64,000 nt of DNA from Candidatus Electrothrix communis (GTDB lineage Bacteria; Desulfobacterota; Desulfobulbia; Desulfobulbales; Desulfobulbaceae). The notes under the pieces are model-generated. The model ran no database searches. It saw only the letters and a program-made list of their open reading frames with translations, and was not told the origin of the DNA. Below, in pieces: positions 18,624 to 27,889 of this stretch. The stretch spans positions 4,169,501 to 4,233,500 of the forward strand of contig CP130629.1 of assembly GCA_030644725.1 (NCBI GenBank), in the 5' to 3' direction. Positions within the stretch are counted from its first letter, which is position 1, and each line of letters opens with the position of its first letter. The translations under genes were made by a program, and so were the position numbers.

Positions 18624-18759
18624 GGCTAACGGTTGACGTGAGCTGAACAAAAGGCCGTTGACCGGGAAGTTCGCCCTACCTTGTAGCCAGTATGCGGGCT
18701 GGTGCGTTCGGAATTCCCGGTACCTTTGGGTTCAGCTCGACAGATTTGTTCAGTATCAA
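18624..18759 (-). other. attC-like recombination site (long imperfect hairpin)
   Basis: Read on the minus strand, TGATACTGAACA is followed by TGTCGAGCTGAAC, a long imperfect stem-loop (ACCGGGAA...TTCCCGGT inside), then GTTCAGCTCACGTCA and finally CCGTTAGCC. The outer arms GAGCTGAAC/GTTCAGCTC pair with an extra base on one side, as in integron attC sites. TGATACTGAACA is the reverse complement of TGTTCAGTATCA found just before the gene it follows (19551-19562), which is the hallmark of a gene cassette. Simple-site consensus is matched only imperfectly. Confidence 0.5.
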
Positions 18760-18772
18760 TTCCACATATTTC

Positions 18773-19540
18773 TTATGTTAGCTCTATAGCAGTTGACCAA
18801 ACTTGATCAAAGAAGGCTCGATCATTATGATCAGGCTCAACCCGCACGGCTTCATTTTTGTCGATTGCATTAAGTGACAGCCCAAGAATTAGAGATTGAT
18901 TTCCATTTAAGAGTAAAAATCTCCTATGCTCTTTAGATGGCATGATTCGGATTTGACCAGTAAAACCAAATTCAGAGGTCCAAGCATCGAATCCTGCGCG
19001 AGTAAGACGAGGAATCCGACCGCCTGTAGTCTTGCTGGTGCTAAGAACGCGAACTCCGTTACTAACTGATCCATTACCAAATGAAAGGATATTAATCAGG
19101 GTTACAAGTGAATTATTTGTTAAATACGGGTCGAACACGGCTTCAATCGAAGCACTACCAATCAATTTGGAAATCGTTGACAAATTGGTTGCCGGTGTCT
19201 TTTCTGATACTCGTGCAGTTGACGGCGTACGTTGCCATAGAGCACCAATGAGTTTTTGAGCTATTGCATCCACTGCTATTATAAGGTCAGACAGACTTGT
19301 GCAATCGACAAATTCAACGATATTATTCATAGAATACCCCTGCACCTGTATTTTTCCATTAGTGATTCTTGGAAATTTAATTATCCGAGACTCGTTAAGC
19401 ACGAGTTCAAAGCCTCCACTGGCATCGCCAATCTGGAAAACTTGATATCCCCTTTGTTGTTGTTGAAGCAAGTAGTCAACGACTTCTTCCTGAGTAATTT
19501 TAGTAATTGGTTTCTCTGGGAAAGGTGAATTATTGGACAT
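18773..19540 (-). CDS. PLD-like domain protein, possible cassette-borne gene
   Basis: 255 residues, AT-rich. The C-terminal half (FDPYLTNNSL..., KEHRRFLLLNGNQSLILGLSLNAIDKNEA) resembles the region of phospholipase-D-fold proteins in which 'HDRFL-ID...-GaSL-d-gk-' forms the active-site strand. Here the His-x-Lys is altered to KEHRR, so catalysis is uncertain. Such proteins occur in mobile and defence-related islands. The start ATG follows AAGGAGCAAAA. It is flanked by a 12-base inverted repeat and an attC-like site on its 3' side. Function unknown; family call tentative. Confidence 0.5.
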   Translation of the reverse strand: MSNNSPFPEKPITKITQEEVVDYLLQQQQRGYQVFQIGDASGGFELVLNESRIIKFPRITNGKIQVQGYSMNNIVEFVDCTSLSDLIIAVDAIAQKLIGALWQRTPSTARVSEKTPATNLSTISKLIGSASIEAVFDPYLTNNSLVTLINILSFGNGSVSNGVRVLSTSKTTGGRIPRLTRAGFDAWTSEFGFTGQIRIMPSKEHRRFLLLNGNQSLILGLSLNAIDKNEAVRVEPDHNDRAFFDQVWSTAIELT

Positions 19541-19682
19541 TTTTGCTCCTTGATACTGAACAGGATATTAAACGGACAAACATGGAAAACAGAGTCATCA
19601 TTCTGTATGAATCAACACTTAACCATATTGAATGAAAAGTAAACATGAAAATGCTGCCGATAGGATGAAATGTACCCACGCC

Positions 19683-19750
19683 GGTATCACAGGCCAAAAT
19701 CAAATCGCGCAGTGAAGAGGGTTACAGGTCGGGGTCGCGGGTTCGAATCT
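19683..19750 (+). repeat. tRNA T-arm-like repeat, copy 1
   Basis: Shares GGTATCACA, CCAAA, CGCGCAGT, GGTTAC and GGGTCGCGGGTTCGAATC in order with 37388-37455 and 53861-53939. The end looks like a TPsiC arm but no complete tRNA folds here. Confidence 0.65.
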
Positions 19751-19818
19751 CATCCTGCAACCCAGCAAAATAACTCACCTGTTTTTTGAAAATAACCCTC
19801 CAAAAGTACTCCGGCACT

Positions 19819-19905
19819 CCTCATTCCATGCTTGAAACAGAGCTCCCGAAATTGCAAGCGATCCATTTATAATTTACAATGAGCCTGTCGAAGTTTAGAA
19901 TGAGG
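19819..19905. repeat. Dispersed repeat 2, copy 2, with 8-base inverted ends
   Basis: Bounded by CCTCATTC and GAATGAGG. The inside matches 13288-13371, including TTACAATGAGCCTGTCGA. Confidence 0.7.
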
Positions 19906-20045
19906 CATTAGAAATCGACAACAAGGTCTTCCGAATAAAGAAAAGATATTTTAAAACAGCAGGGATAGGTGCTTTTGCACCGCTTCGGCTGAAGCATCCC
20001 GCCGAGCTGTATCAAAGATAACCCATTATTGCGCAGGGAGAAACT

Positions 20046-20900
20046 ATGGCAGAAGAAAAACAATACAGCTGGAATGCAGAAGACTATGCCCGGCATTCCT
20101 CTGCGCAGCAGGGGTGGGCCAGAGAGCTGATCAGCAAGCTGGATTTCCAGGGCTATGAGGCTGTGTTGGATATCGGCTGCGGTGACGGCAAGATAACAGC
20201 AGAAATCGCTGAACATCTGCCAGACGGTGAGGTCCTCGGTGTGGACAGTTCAGAAGCTATGCTGGATCTGGCCCGAGAAGAATTTCCTTGGGCAAAACAC
20301 CCCAATCTTTCCTTCCAGCAGCGGGACGCCAGAGAACTGGCCTATGAAGCAGAGTTTGACATCATCTTTTCCAATGCGGCCCTGCATTGGGTGCAAGATC
20401 ATCGCCCTGTGCTGATCGGCATCAGCAGGGCCTTAAAGCTGGAGGGACGTATTCTCTTGCAAATGGCTGGGAAAGGCAATGCGGCTTCTCTCCATGCCGT
20501 CCTTGACGAGCTCCTCGTTGCGGAAGAATGGCAGCAGTATTTTGTAGGTTTCACCTTTCCTTACGGCTTTCATGAACCTGATGCGTACAAGAAATGGCTG
20601 AAGGAGGTAGGGTTGCATCCGGTCCGGGTGGAGCTCATTGCCAAGGACATGTCGTATCCAGACAGGGCCGGATTGGAGGGCTGGCTGCGCACCACCTGGC
20701 TGCCTTATACGGAGCGGGTTCCGGTTGAGCGCAGAGAGGCCTTTATTACAGAGCTTGTTGATAGATATCTTGCAGAGCATCCCGTGGACAGCAAGGGTCA
20801 TGTGCATGTCGATATGATGCGTCTTGAGGTGGAGGCCAACCTGGGAGAGCGGAGAGATCTATGTCTTATTTCTCTGCCCAGTCCAGCAGGCGTTCCATAG
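20046..20900 (+). CDS. Class I SAM-dependent methyltransferase, trans-aconitate methyltransferase-like
   Basis: 284 residues. Motif I VLDIGCGDGKITAEIA (near residue 40), motif II GVDSSEAMLDLA, then QQRDARELAYEAEFDIIFSNAALHW and the GRILLQMAGKGN strand define a Rossmann methyltransferase. The NAALHWV segment and a C-terminal helical lid with WLRTTWLPYT resemble Tam (trans-aconitate 2-methyltransferase) and related enzymes. The natural substrate cannot be deduced. The ATG has GGGAG upstream. Its 3' end overlaps by 35 bases a convergent membrane-protein gene. Confidence 0.85.
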   Translation: MAEEKQYSWNAEDYARHSSAQQGWARELISKLDFQGYEAVLDIGCGDGKITAEIAEHLPDGEVLGVDSSEAMLDLAREEFPWAKHPNLSFQQRDARELAYEAEFDIIFSNAALHWVQDHRPVLIGISRALKLEGRILLQMAGKGNAASLHAVLDELLVAEEWQQYFVGFTFPYGFHEPDAYKKWLKEVGLHPVRVELIAKDMSYPDRAGLEGWLRTTWLPYTERVPVERREAFITELVDRYLAEHPVDSKGHVHVDMMRLEVEANLGERRDLCLISLPSPAGVP

Positions 20901-21282
20901 AAACCCTGGTGAACCAGCGCAGAAAGATAAGAGAATAGGTCCCGCCGGAAAGATACATGCCGAGCATAAAGACGAGATGGGAAAAGCCGTAGACCAGCGG
21001 GCCACCCACCGCAGCGATCCACGGGTTATGCATCCTGATGGAGAGCAGGCCGCATAGAGCAACAGCGGGCCAGCCCAGAACAAAGCTGAAGGTAATGGCA
21101 AAGACCCCGGCAAGGATCGCGGGCGTGGGTTTTTCTCTAAAGGCGGACAGATCAGCCTCCTCCACAATGGTGGAGCGCACATACTCGGTTGCCCCGATTT
21201 TTTTAATCCCCTGCCTGATCATTTGCGTCATATCGGTTTCAAAAAATAACGAACTATGTTCAATTGCGCGGTATGATGTCAT
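20866..21282 (-). CDS. Small membrane protein, hypothetical
   Basis: 138 residues with three hydrophobic stretches: AILAGVFAITFSFVLGWPAVALCGLLSI, WIAAVGGPLVYGFSHLVFMLGMYLSG and TYSLIFLRWFTRV. The cytoplasmic N-terminus carries a TEYVRSTIVEEADLSAF segment. I do not recognise the family. Convergent 35-base overlap with the methyltransferase. The start is uncertain: an in-frame ATG at 21231 is equally possible, and neither has a good ribosome-binding site. Confidence 0.6.
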   Translation of the reverse strand: MTSYRAIEHSSLFFETDMTQMIRQGIKKIGATEYVRSTIVEEADLSAFREKPTPAILAGVFAITFSFVLGWPAVALCGLLSIRMHNPWIAAVGGPLVYGFSHLVFMLGMYLSGGTYSLIFLRWFTRVSMERLLDWAEK

Positions 21283-21375
21283 CCTGCCGCGCGGTTTCCC
21301 TTCCCTTGCTCATGCAAGTTATGCAAGCATAACCCGAAAACAGCCCGGTATTCAACAAAGAACCGTTTTGAGAAC

Positions 21376-22116
21376 GTGAAACACGCTGTACACCCTGATT
21401 GCTGGGCCTTTTTTGACCGGATTTACTGCATCTCCCTGCGTGAGCGGGAGGATCGAAGGGCAGCAGCCCGGCAAGAATTTGCTGCGGTGGGCCTGCTGGA
21501 CCGGGTCGAGTTCGTCCTGGTGGAAAAGCATCCTTTATCCCCGGAAAGGGGGATTTTTGAGTCCCACCTGCTCTGCCTGTGCAAAGCCCTTAAGGAAAAC
21601 GCGACCAAAATTCTCCTCTTTGAGGACGATGTTTTTTTTCAGCGTTTTGATGCCCACGCCTTGCACGAAGCCTGTATTTCTCTGGAAAAGGAGGCCGACT
21701 GGAAGGCCCTGTTCCTCGGCTGCATCACCAACGGGAGCAGGAGAACCAAGGAGAGGCATCTGGCCCGGATCCGCTACCGCTGTCTTTCTCACGCCTATGC
21801 CGTGCAGCAATCCTTTGCTGAAGAGCTGGTTCAGGAGGAATGGCGGGATATTCCCTATGATATGCTCTTGCAGCAGTATAACCGTGCGCAACACCGGAAG
21901 CATTTTTACGCCCTCTATCCGCTCTGCGCCTTTCAAGGCCTGGAAGGCACAGATAATGAAACCCTGTACATTGATCGGGCACGGAGGCTCTTCGGAGGCC
22001 TGCCCTTTATCCAGAAAATGAACGAGCTGTACCAGAATCACAAGGTGCCGCTCCTGCTCTCCCATGCAGTAACCCTGCTCCTGCTTGCCCTGCTTATTTA
22101 TTCTTTATCCCAATGA
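21376..22116 (+). CDS. Glycosyltransferase family 25-like protein with C-terminal membrane anchor
   Basis: 246 residues from a GTG. FFDRIYCISLREREDRRAAARQEFAAVGL is the standard opening of GT25 (LPS-type) transferases; GIFESHLLCLCKALKENATKILLFEDDVFF contains the donor/metal-binding acidic motif EDD. Unusually it ends with a single hydrophobic helix (LLLSHAVTLLLLALLIYSL) that would anchor it to the inner membrane. The stop overlaps the start of the MMPL exporter by 4 bases (ATGA), so the two are co-translated and probably act on the same envelope molecule. Confidence 0.78.
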   Translation: MKHAVHPDCWAFFDRIYCISLREREDRRAAARQEFAAVGLLDRVEFVLVEKHPLSPERGIFESHLLCLCKALKENATKILLFEDDVFFQRFDAHALHEACISLEKEADWKALFLGCITNGSRRTKERHLARIRYRCLSHAYAVQQSFAEELVQEEWRDIPYDMLLQQYNRAQHRKHFYALYPLCAFQGLEGTDNETLYIDRARRLFGGLPFIQKMNELYQNHKVPLLLSHAVTLLLLALLIYSLSQ

Positions 22117-25100
22117 TCAATTATAGAAATCTCGTTGTTGTTTTCTGTGTGATTGCTGCGTTGACGGCCCTGGGGCTGTTGCGTGTGCATATTGATACGG
22201 ATGTGGTTCGCTCTCTGCCCTCGCAAGAAAAAATTATTGCTGACGGGCTTCATATCTTTGAGCAGCATCCTATCCACGATCAGATCGCTGTGGACCTCAT
22301 GCTGGAAAAGGCTGATCCTGATCGCTTGGTGGAAATCGGCAGGGTCCTGGAAGAGAAGCTGGAAAAGAGCGGCCTGTTTGCTCAGGTCGGCACGGATTCC
22401 CTTGGTGTCTTAATCCCTGAGCTGGCCCTACATGCGGCCCGCAATCTACCCCAACTCTTTACTGAGGAAGAGCTGAAGAGCGAAATTGCCCCGCTCTTGG
22501 AACCGGATCAGATCGCCCAACACCTCCACAAGCTGTATCAGGATCTCAGCGGCATGGAAGGGATCGGGCAGGCAGAATTCATGGGCATGGATCCTCTTGG
22601 CCTCAAGGATCTTGTCCTGGCCCGCATGGCCCCGCTTGCTCCTTCGCTCAACTCCCGTTTTTATCAGGGCAGCCTGCTTTCCAAGGACGAGCGCCATCTC
22701 CTGGTCACGGCCCGGCCCAAGTCTTCGGGAACAGACACTGCCTCGGCCCGCCAGCTTTCCCGGCTGCTTGCCCAGGCCGAGCAGGAACTTGCCCGGCAAT
22801 ATCCTGATGAGAAGATGCAGCTGACCCCGGTGGGGGGGTACCGAGCCGCCTTGGATAATGAGGAGATCATCCGTCATGATGTGAATCTGGCCCTGGTCCT
22901 GGCTACGGTGGGGATCGCCCTGCTGCTCTATTTCGCCTTTCCCCGCCCTTTGACCGGGTTGCTGGCCTTTGTCCCGGCCCTTGCCGGAACCGGTGCGGCC
23001 CTGTTTGTCTATTCCCTGCTTCATTCCTCCATCTCCATCATGGTGCTGGGCTTTGGTGGTGCCCTCATCTCCATTACGGTGGACCACGGTATTGCCTATC
23101 TCTTGTTTTTGGATCGCCCCCAAGCGACCAAGGGAAAAGAGGCCTCCCATGAGGTACGGGCTATTGCCCTGATGGCGGTTGTCACCTCCATCTGTGCCTT
23201 TCTCATCCTTAGCAGGAGCGGCTTCCCGATCTTTGTCCAGCTTGGCCAGTTCACGGCCCTGGGTATTCTGTTCTCCTATCTTTTTGTCCATACAGTCTTT
23301 CCTTGGGTTTGCCCGACCATGCCAGCCTCGGAGCATACCCGGTCTCTGCTCCTCCGTCGCCTGGTTGATCGCCTGTATAGCACCGGAAAACCAGGGGCTG
23401 TTGCGGCCCTGCTGCTCTTTGTCGGGCTGGCCTTCTTTGCCAAGCCCCAATTCCATGTGGATTTGCGGAGCATGAACACCATGAGTACGGAGACCCAAGC
23501 AGCAGATGCCCTCTTTACCAAGGTATGGGGGGATATGGGTGAGCGGGTTATCCTGATGCGTTCCGCTGACTCCCTTGCAGAGCTGCAAAGCAATAATGAC
23601 CAGCTTCTTGCCAAGGTGGAGGAGGATATCCGGGAGGATGTATTGAGCGGGGCCTTTGTCCCGTCCATGCTCTTTCCGGGCCGAGAACGGGCAGCGGAGA
23701 ATCTCACTGCCTGGCGGACATTCTGGACCGACGAGCGGGTGGAACAGACCCAGAGAGCGTTTAACAGGATCGGTGGGGAATTGGGCTTTTCCCCTACCGC
23801 CTTTTCAGCCTTCTTTACCCAGCTCCGGGTTTCTGAATCGGAATCCGTAGATCATCTTGAGGTGCCTGAGAAGTTTTATGAGTTGCTCGGAATCACCAAG
23901 GATGCGGGACAGAATACGGAGCAGGTGAGGCTGCTCCAATTCCTCACCCTGATTCCTGGAGAAAACTACCAGGCCCCTGCCTTGATGCAGCGCTACGGGC
24001 AGGATGCCAGTATCTTTGATGTGAAGTACTTTACAGAACGGTTGGCAGAGATTCTCTTTACAACCTTTACCAAGATGCTTGTGATCATTGCGGTCAGCGT
24101 GGCCGTACTGCTGGCCTTTTTTTATCTTAATCTGCGTCAGACCCTGCTTACCCTGTTGTCGCCTTTTTTCGCCTATGTTTGCACCCTGGGCACCTTGCGT
24201 CTTCTCGGTCATCCGCTGGATATCCCGGCACTCATGCTTTCCATTGTTATCCTGGGGATGGGGGTTGATTATTCGGTCTTCTGCGTCCGGGCCCATCAAC
24301 GCTATCGGGACCTTGCCCATCCTTCTTATGCCTTGGTGCGAACAGCCGTGTTTATGGCCGGGGCCTCAACTCTGATCGGGTTTGGGGTGCTATGCTTTGC
24401 CGAGCATGCTGTCCTGCGCAGCATCGGTATCACCTCCTTTCTCGGTATCGGCTATTCTCTGGTCGGCACCTTCCTGCTTTTGCCGCCTTTGCTGGATCGA
24501 TTTCTCTTTCCTGATCAGCAGGGAAAGCTCGCAGGTAGAGATACGGATACAGATGTTGATGCTCGCATCCGCCATCGTTACAGATTCTTAGAGGCGTATA
24601 CGAGAATGTTTTCCCGCTTTAAGCTGCGCTATGACCCCATGTTTGCCGATTTGCCGGACATGCTCACCCGTGGACAGCAAGGGCAGGGGGAAATAAGGAC
24701 GGTCATTGATATCGGCTGTGGCTACGGGGTTCCGGCCTGTTGGTGCCTTGAGCAATTTACCGGGGCCGAGGTCTTTGGTATTGATCCTGATCCTGAACGA
24801 GTACGTTCCGCTACTATCGCCTTTGCCGGACAGGGACGAGCGGTCTGTGGCTATGCTCCGGATCTCCCGCCTGTTCCGCGCCCAGCTGATCTTGTGCTCC
24901 TGCTGGATATGTTCCATTATCTTGATGACGAAACAGCGGCGGCGGTGCTACGCAACAGCTTTGCGGCCCTGGGTGAAAACGGCATCCTGGTGACCCGTTT
25001 TGTTATCCGTCCCTCTGGTAAGCTCTCATGGAATTGGTATCTGGAAGACGGGCGCATCAGGTTCGCAGGAGGGCAGGCGTATTATCGTGCTGCTGAAAAG

Positions 25101-25211
25101 ATGGCGGCCTTGATGCGTGAGGCAGGTTTTACGGTTGTTGTCAATGAGGTGTCAGCGGTGAACCGGGAGCTGATCTGGATGGTGGGGAGGAAGGAGAGTG
25201 ATGTCAGCTAG
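22113..25211 (+). CDS. MMPL/RND-family exporter fused to a SAM methyltransferase
   Basis: 1032 residues. Residues 1-800 follow the 12-helix MMPL plan: first helix, periplasmic domain, a five- to six-helix bundle (LVLATVGIALLLYFAF, then FGGALISITVDHGIAYLLFLDRP), a second periplasmic domain, and a second bundle with ILGMGVDYSVFCVRAH. Both bundles carry the acidic residue used for proton coupling. After a linker (about 805-850) a complete class I methyltransferase follows: VIDIGCGYGVPACWCL (near 863), GIDPDPERV, LVLLLDMFHYL. COG4258-type exporters of this kind are linked to lipid or aryl-polyene export; the fused cytoplasmic methyltransferase suggests modification coupled to export. Substrate unknown. 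Confidence 0.85.
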   Translation: MINYRNLVVVFCVIAALTALGLLRVHIDTDVVRSLPSQEKIIADGLHIFEQHPIHDQIAVDLMLEKADPDRLVEIGRVLEEKLEKSGLFAQVGTDSLGVLIPELALHAARNLPQLFTEEELKSEIAPLLEPDQIAQHLHKLYQDLSGMEGIGQAEFMGMDPLGLKDLVLARMAPLAPSLNSRFYQGSLLSKDERHLLVTARPKSSGTDTASARQLSRLLAQAEQELARQYPDEKMQLTPVGGYRAALDNEEIIRHDVNLALVLATVGIALLLYFAFPRPLTGLLAFVPALAGTGAALFVYSLLHSSISIMVLGFGGALISITVDHGIAYLLFLDRPQATKGKEASHEVRAIALMAVVTSICAFLILSRSGFPIFVQLGQFTALGILFSYLFVHTVFPWVCPTMPASEHTRSLLLRRLVDRLYSTGKPGAVAALLLFVGLAFFAKPQFHVDLRSMNTMSTETQAADALFTKVWGDMGERVILMRSADSLAELQSNNDQLLAKVEEDIREDVLSGAFVPSMLFPGRERAAENLTAWRTFWTDERVEQTQRAFNRIGGELGFSPTAFSAFFTQLRVSESESVDHLEVPEKFYELLGITKDAGQNTEQVRLLQFLTLIPGENYQAPALMQRYGQDASIFDVKYFTERLAEILFTTFTKMLVIIAVSVAVLLAFFYLNLRQTLLTLLSPFFAYVCTLGTLRLLGHPLDIPALMLSIVILGMGVDYSVFCVRAHQRYRDLAHPSYALVRTAVFMAGASTLIGFGVLCFAEHAVLRSIGITSFLGIGYSLVGTFLLLPPLLDRFLFPDQQGKLAGRDTDTDVDARIRHRYRFLEAYTRMFSRFKLRYDPMFADLPDMLTRGQQGQGEIRTVIDIGCGYGVPACWCLEQFTGAEVFGIDPDPERVRSATIAFAGQGRAVCGYAPDLPPVPRPADLVLLLDMFHYLDDETAAAVLRNSFAALGENGILVTRFVIRPSGKLSWNWYLEDGRIRFAGGQAYYRAAEKMAALMREAGFTVVVNEVSAVNRELIWMVGRKESDVS

Positions 25212-25220
25212 GGAAAAGGT

Positions 25221-26873
25221 ATTAGTATCTTAATTATTATTTTCGTGTTTTTTATGGCAAGACTTTTCTACAAAGCCCGTGCAGCAAGGCTCGGGATAAT
25301 TACCATTTCTTTAAGTTTCAGCCCCATGGTTATAACTTGCTGTCCAAACTTTGAAAGATAATATTTGTATGTGTGAGCAATTTTTTTTATCAGCCCATGC
25401 ACATGAAGCCGTTTAAAAAGGCGAGATATTTGGCCTGAGTTTTTGCCATCCCAATACTGACGGATATTTTTATTTTGGAATCCGCTGATGGTGAATTCGC
25501 CTCTGGCTATAATCTCAAACAATTTTTGGTCATCATCTGAGAAAAAGCTGAACCCTTTATAGGGACGATCATTATTCACTATCCTTTTTGTGAGTTTATT
25601 TAAATTTTTCACGCCGACTTTCCTGTCGTCTATGGCTGATATAAACTGTAGGTATCGTTGGTTAGCGGCACACATTAAATCTCGTAATGGGGATAAGCTG
25701 TAAATCCCTTTCTTCATAGGAGCCAATTTTTGAGATTCTGTACCATCTCGATGTTCTACCTTGCGGTAGTGTTTAAAAAGGAAACATCATTAACCGTAGT
25801 TTCAATACGGAGGACTAAACCATGCTTGTCATACATTTTAACAGAAACAGGACCCATTGAATGTTTTACTCTGGTACCTTCAATTCTGGTGTTGAAATTG
25901 TTGCCCATTTGCCCCTGATAATTACCGTGTAACTTTTTTCCGAAAAATGTCGCTATATTGTCCGGTTTTACCGTATGAATTGCCGTCCTTATCAGATTAT
26001 CGTATATATGTTTTAAATCCTGCTGTCTTTTGAAAACTATATCGGTGGCATATTCGGCCTGCATAATGCTCCAGTGATAATGCTGCTCAAGTTTTTTTAT
26101 AACAGGACAAAATTTATCCGCGAATATGTTCAGCTTCTCATGAATAACATCTACAGTCAGTTGATTATTTATTTCTTGCGCATATTCAAACGATTCTAAA
26201 TTGATAAACATATTATCAACTTGAGAATGTTTAACTGAGTGCTTTTCAAGTGCTGATGCAAGATAATTGTGACCATTAAAATATATTTGTAACCGAAAAG
26301 GACACCAAGTCGGCACCCTGACATAACAAAGGCCAAGGTCTTCATCAATCAGGTAAAAATAATAGTGCAGACATTTACCCTGAGTAAACTTCAGAAAAGT
26401 TTTATGTGTTTTTTTGTCATGCCACGGCCTGTAAGAGGCACATGGTTCCATGGCTGAAAAAATATGTACAACCCCTGGATGACGGCCTCGTTCAGTTATA
26501 ATATCACGTACTCGTTGTTCTTTCCGAAAGTTATTTTTTCGAATGAAATCAATGCTCAATTTGTTTTTATTGGCAATATATTCTGCATTGGATCTAATCT
26601 CATTACGAAGCGGCTCTGTAAATTTGGTGTAATCAAAAATTCTTATATTATTTGCGTAGAGGTAACTTGTCATTCCCTCTGCATAACAAAATCCAGGCAA
26701 TGTGCCATTGATAACAACTCGATCAAAGCATGAATAAACACCGGAAATTTGCTGGTTATATCGTTCTACAAGGGACATGATTAAACCTCCAAGTGAATTT
26801 TACTTTCTCGGATAAAATTTAATCATGAGCTAATGTTTTGCCACCTTTTTGGTTCCGGCTTGTCCGGGTTAGG
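25221..26873 (-). mobile_element. Insertion sequence ISa, copy 2, with 4-base target duplication
   Basis: 1653 bases nearly identical to 14674-16325. Direct AGGT at 25217-25220 and 26874-26877 brackets the shared segment exactly. It sits 9 bases after the MMPL-methyltransferase stop. Confidence 0.8.
25268..26778 (-). pseudogene. ISa transposase-like gene, copy 2, one frameshift
   Basis: The frame is open from MSLVERYNQQISGVYSCFD (26778) through about 335 codons. It then breaks near 25781, where GTTTAAAAAGG has five A and copy 1 has six. The rest (MAPMKKGIYSLSPLRDLMC to the C-terminus IIPSLAARAL) is intact in another frame. Adding one A restores a full-length protein of about 500 residues, with a C-terminal winged-helix-like end and no recognised catalytic triad. 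Transposase by context: two near-identical copies with sharp borders. Confidence 0.7.
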
Positions 26874-26902
26874 AGGTTAATAAGAAATATTATACCCATT
26901 AT

Positions 26903-26931
26903 GCCGGGCAGGCACGGGGCCCTGCCCCTAC
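26903..26931. repeat. Half-copy of the GTAGGGGC palindromic repeat
   Basis: GGGCAGGCACGGGGCCCTGC followed by CCCTAC matches the right end of the element at 5011-5099. Confidence 0.65.
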
Positions 26932-26954
26932 CCCGAAACCGGGGATTTTTTTTT
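26931..26954 (+). terminator. Intrinsic terminator
   Basis: CCCC-GAAACC-GGGG followed by A and nine T on the plus strand, pointing away from the MMPL/ISa region toward the convergent TVP38 gene. Confidence 0.6.
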
Positions 26955-26963
26955 GGAAATCCC

Positions 26964-27671
26964 TTATTGTTTTATGCCTTTTTTCTTAATAACATCAATT
27001 GCTTTTTTTGCCAGCAGCGGAAAAACACCGAGCAGGGCAAAGGAGAGCAGCAGGCCCGGTGATAAGATACCGCTTGCAGACTCAATTTTACCGAGCTGGG
27101 TGCCTGCGTTGACATAGACCAGGGTTCCTGGCAGCATGCCGATTTGACTGACCAGATAAAAGACCGCTGTGCGGATGGGGGTCAATCCCATGACCAGATT
27201 AATGATGAAAAATGGGAAGACAGGAACCAGACGCAGGGTGAACAGATAAAAGGCTCCGTCCTGCTCAATCCCCTTATTGATGGCGACCAGTTTTTCCCCG
27301 AATCGGCTCTGGATGGCATCCTTAAAAAGAAAGCGAGCTGCCAGGAAGGCAAGGGTTGCTCCAATGGTGCTGGCAAATGAAACCAGCAGGAAGCCGAGCC
27401 AAAGCCCGAACAGGGCTCCGCCGCCCAAACTCATGATCAAGGCACCGGGCAGGGAAAGGGCCGTGATAAGGATGTAGAGCGCCATGTAGCCCGTAATGGT
27501 GAGTAGCTGGTGCTCCATATAGAAGCTCTGCAAGAGCTGGCGGCTGGATTTGAGAGAGGCCAGGCTCAGGTACTGCTGCCCGTCAAAAATAATGAAAAGA
27601 ATTGCGAGAACTGCTGCAACGAGTAAGAGAGCGATTTTTCCTTGTCGTTTTTTATCCCGTGGCTGTTTCAT
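26964..27671 (-). CDS. TVP38/TMEM64 (DedA-like) family membrane protein
   Basis: 235 residues, about six hydrophobic segments. The core signature is clear: LSLPGALIMSLGGGALFGLWLGFLLVS, then GATLAFLAARFLF, FLRLVPVFPFFIINLVMGLT-like (LFTLRLVPVFPFFIINLVMG) and GMLPGTLVYVNAGTQLG. The family is thought to move or scramble lipids in the membrane; the bacterial substrate is not settled. A single gene with no operon partner, ending in a basic Lys-rich tail. Confidence 0.88.
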   Translation of the reverse strand: MKQPRDKKRQGKIALLLVAAVLAILFIIFDGQQYLSLASLKSSRQLLQSFYMEHQLLTITGYMALYILITALSLPGALIMSLGGGALFGLWLGFLLVSFASTIGATLAFLAARFLFKDAIQSRFGEKLVAINKGIEQDGAFYLFTLRLVPVFPFFIINLVMGLTPIRTAVFYLVSQIGMLPGTLVYVNAGTQLGKIESASGILSPGLLLSFALLGVFPLLAKKAIDVIKKKGIKQ

Positions 27672-27889
27672 GATGGGTATGGATTGGGTGTATATTTTTA
27701 AGGGTGATTGCAGGCTGGTATCAACAAAAGATCATGTTTAGCAGGCTATTGTAAACAATATAAACAAAAAATATCCTTGTCTCTCCTTTTGTACGCTTGA
27801 CTTTCTCCTGAAAAAGAAGAAGAAATAAAAATTATTCTTCCTGCCGGTGACCCGGTATTTTTATCACTGCCAAAACTTTATAAGAAAAT

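Larger units (their letters stand above)
19541..20045. other. Intergenic region with two dispersed repeats
   Basis: No gene seen in this 505-base gap, which marks the right border of the mobile region. It holds the tRNA T-arm-like repeat (19683-19750) and repeat 2 (19819-19905). Confidence 0.5.

Noticed and set aside
19683-19760. Possible tRNA gene
   Set aside because: Only the T-arm end is tRNA-like; no acceptor, D-arm or anticodon stem can be folded, and the T-stem itself is imperfect.
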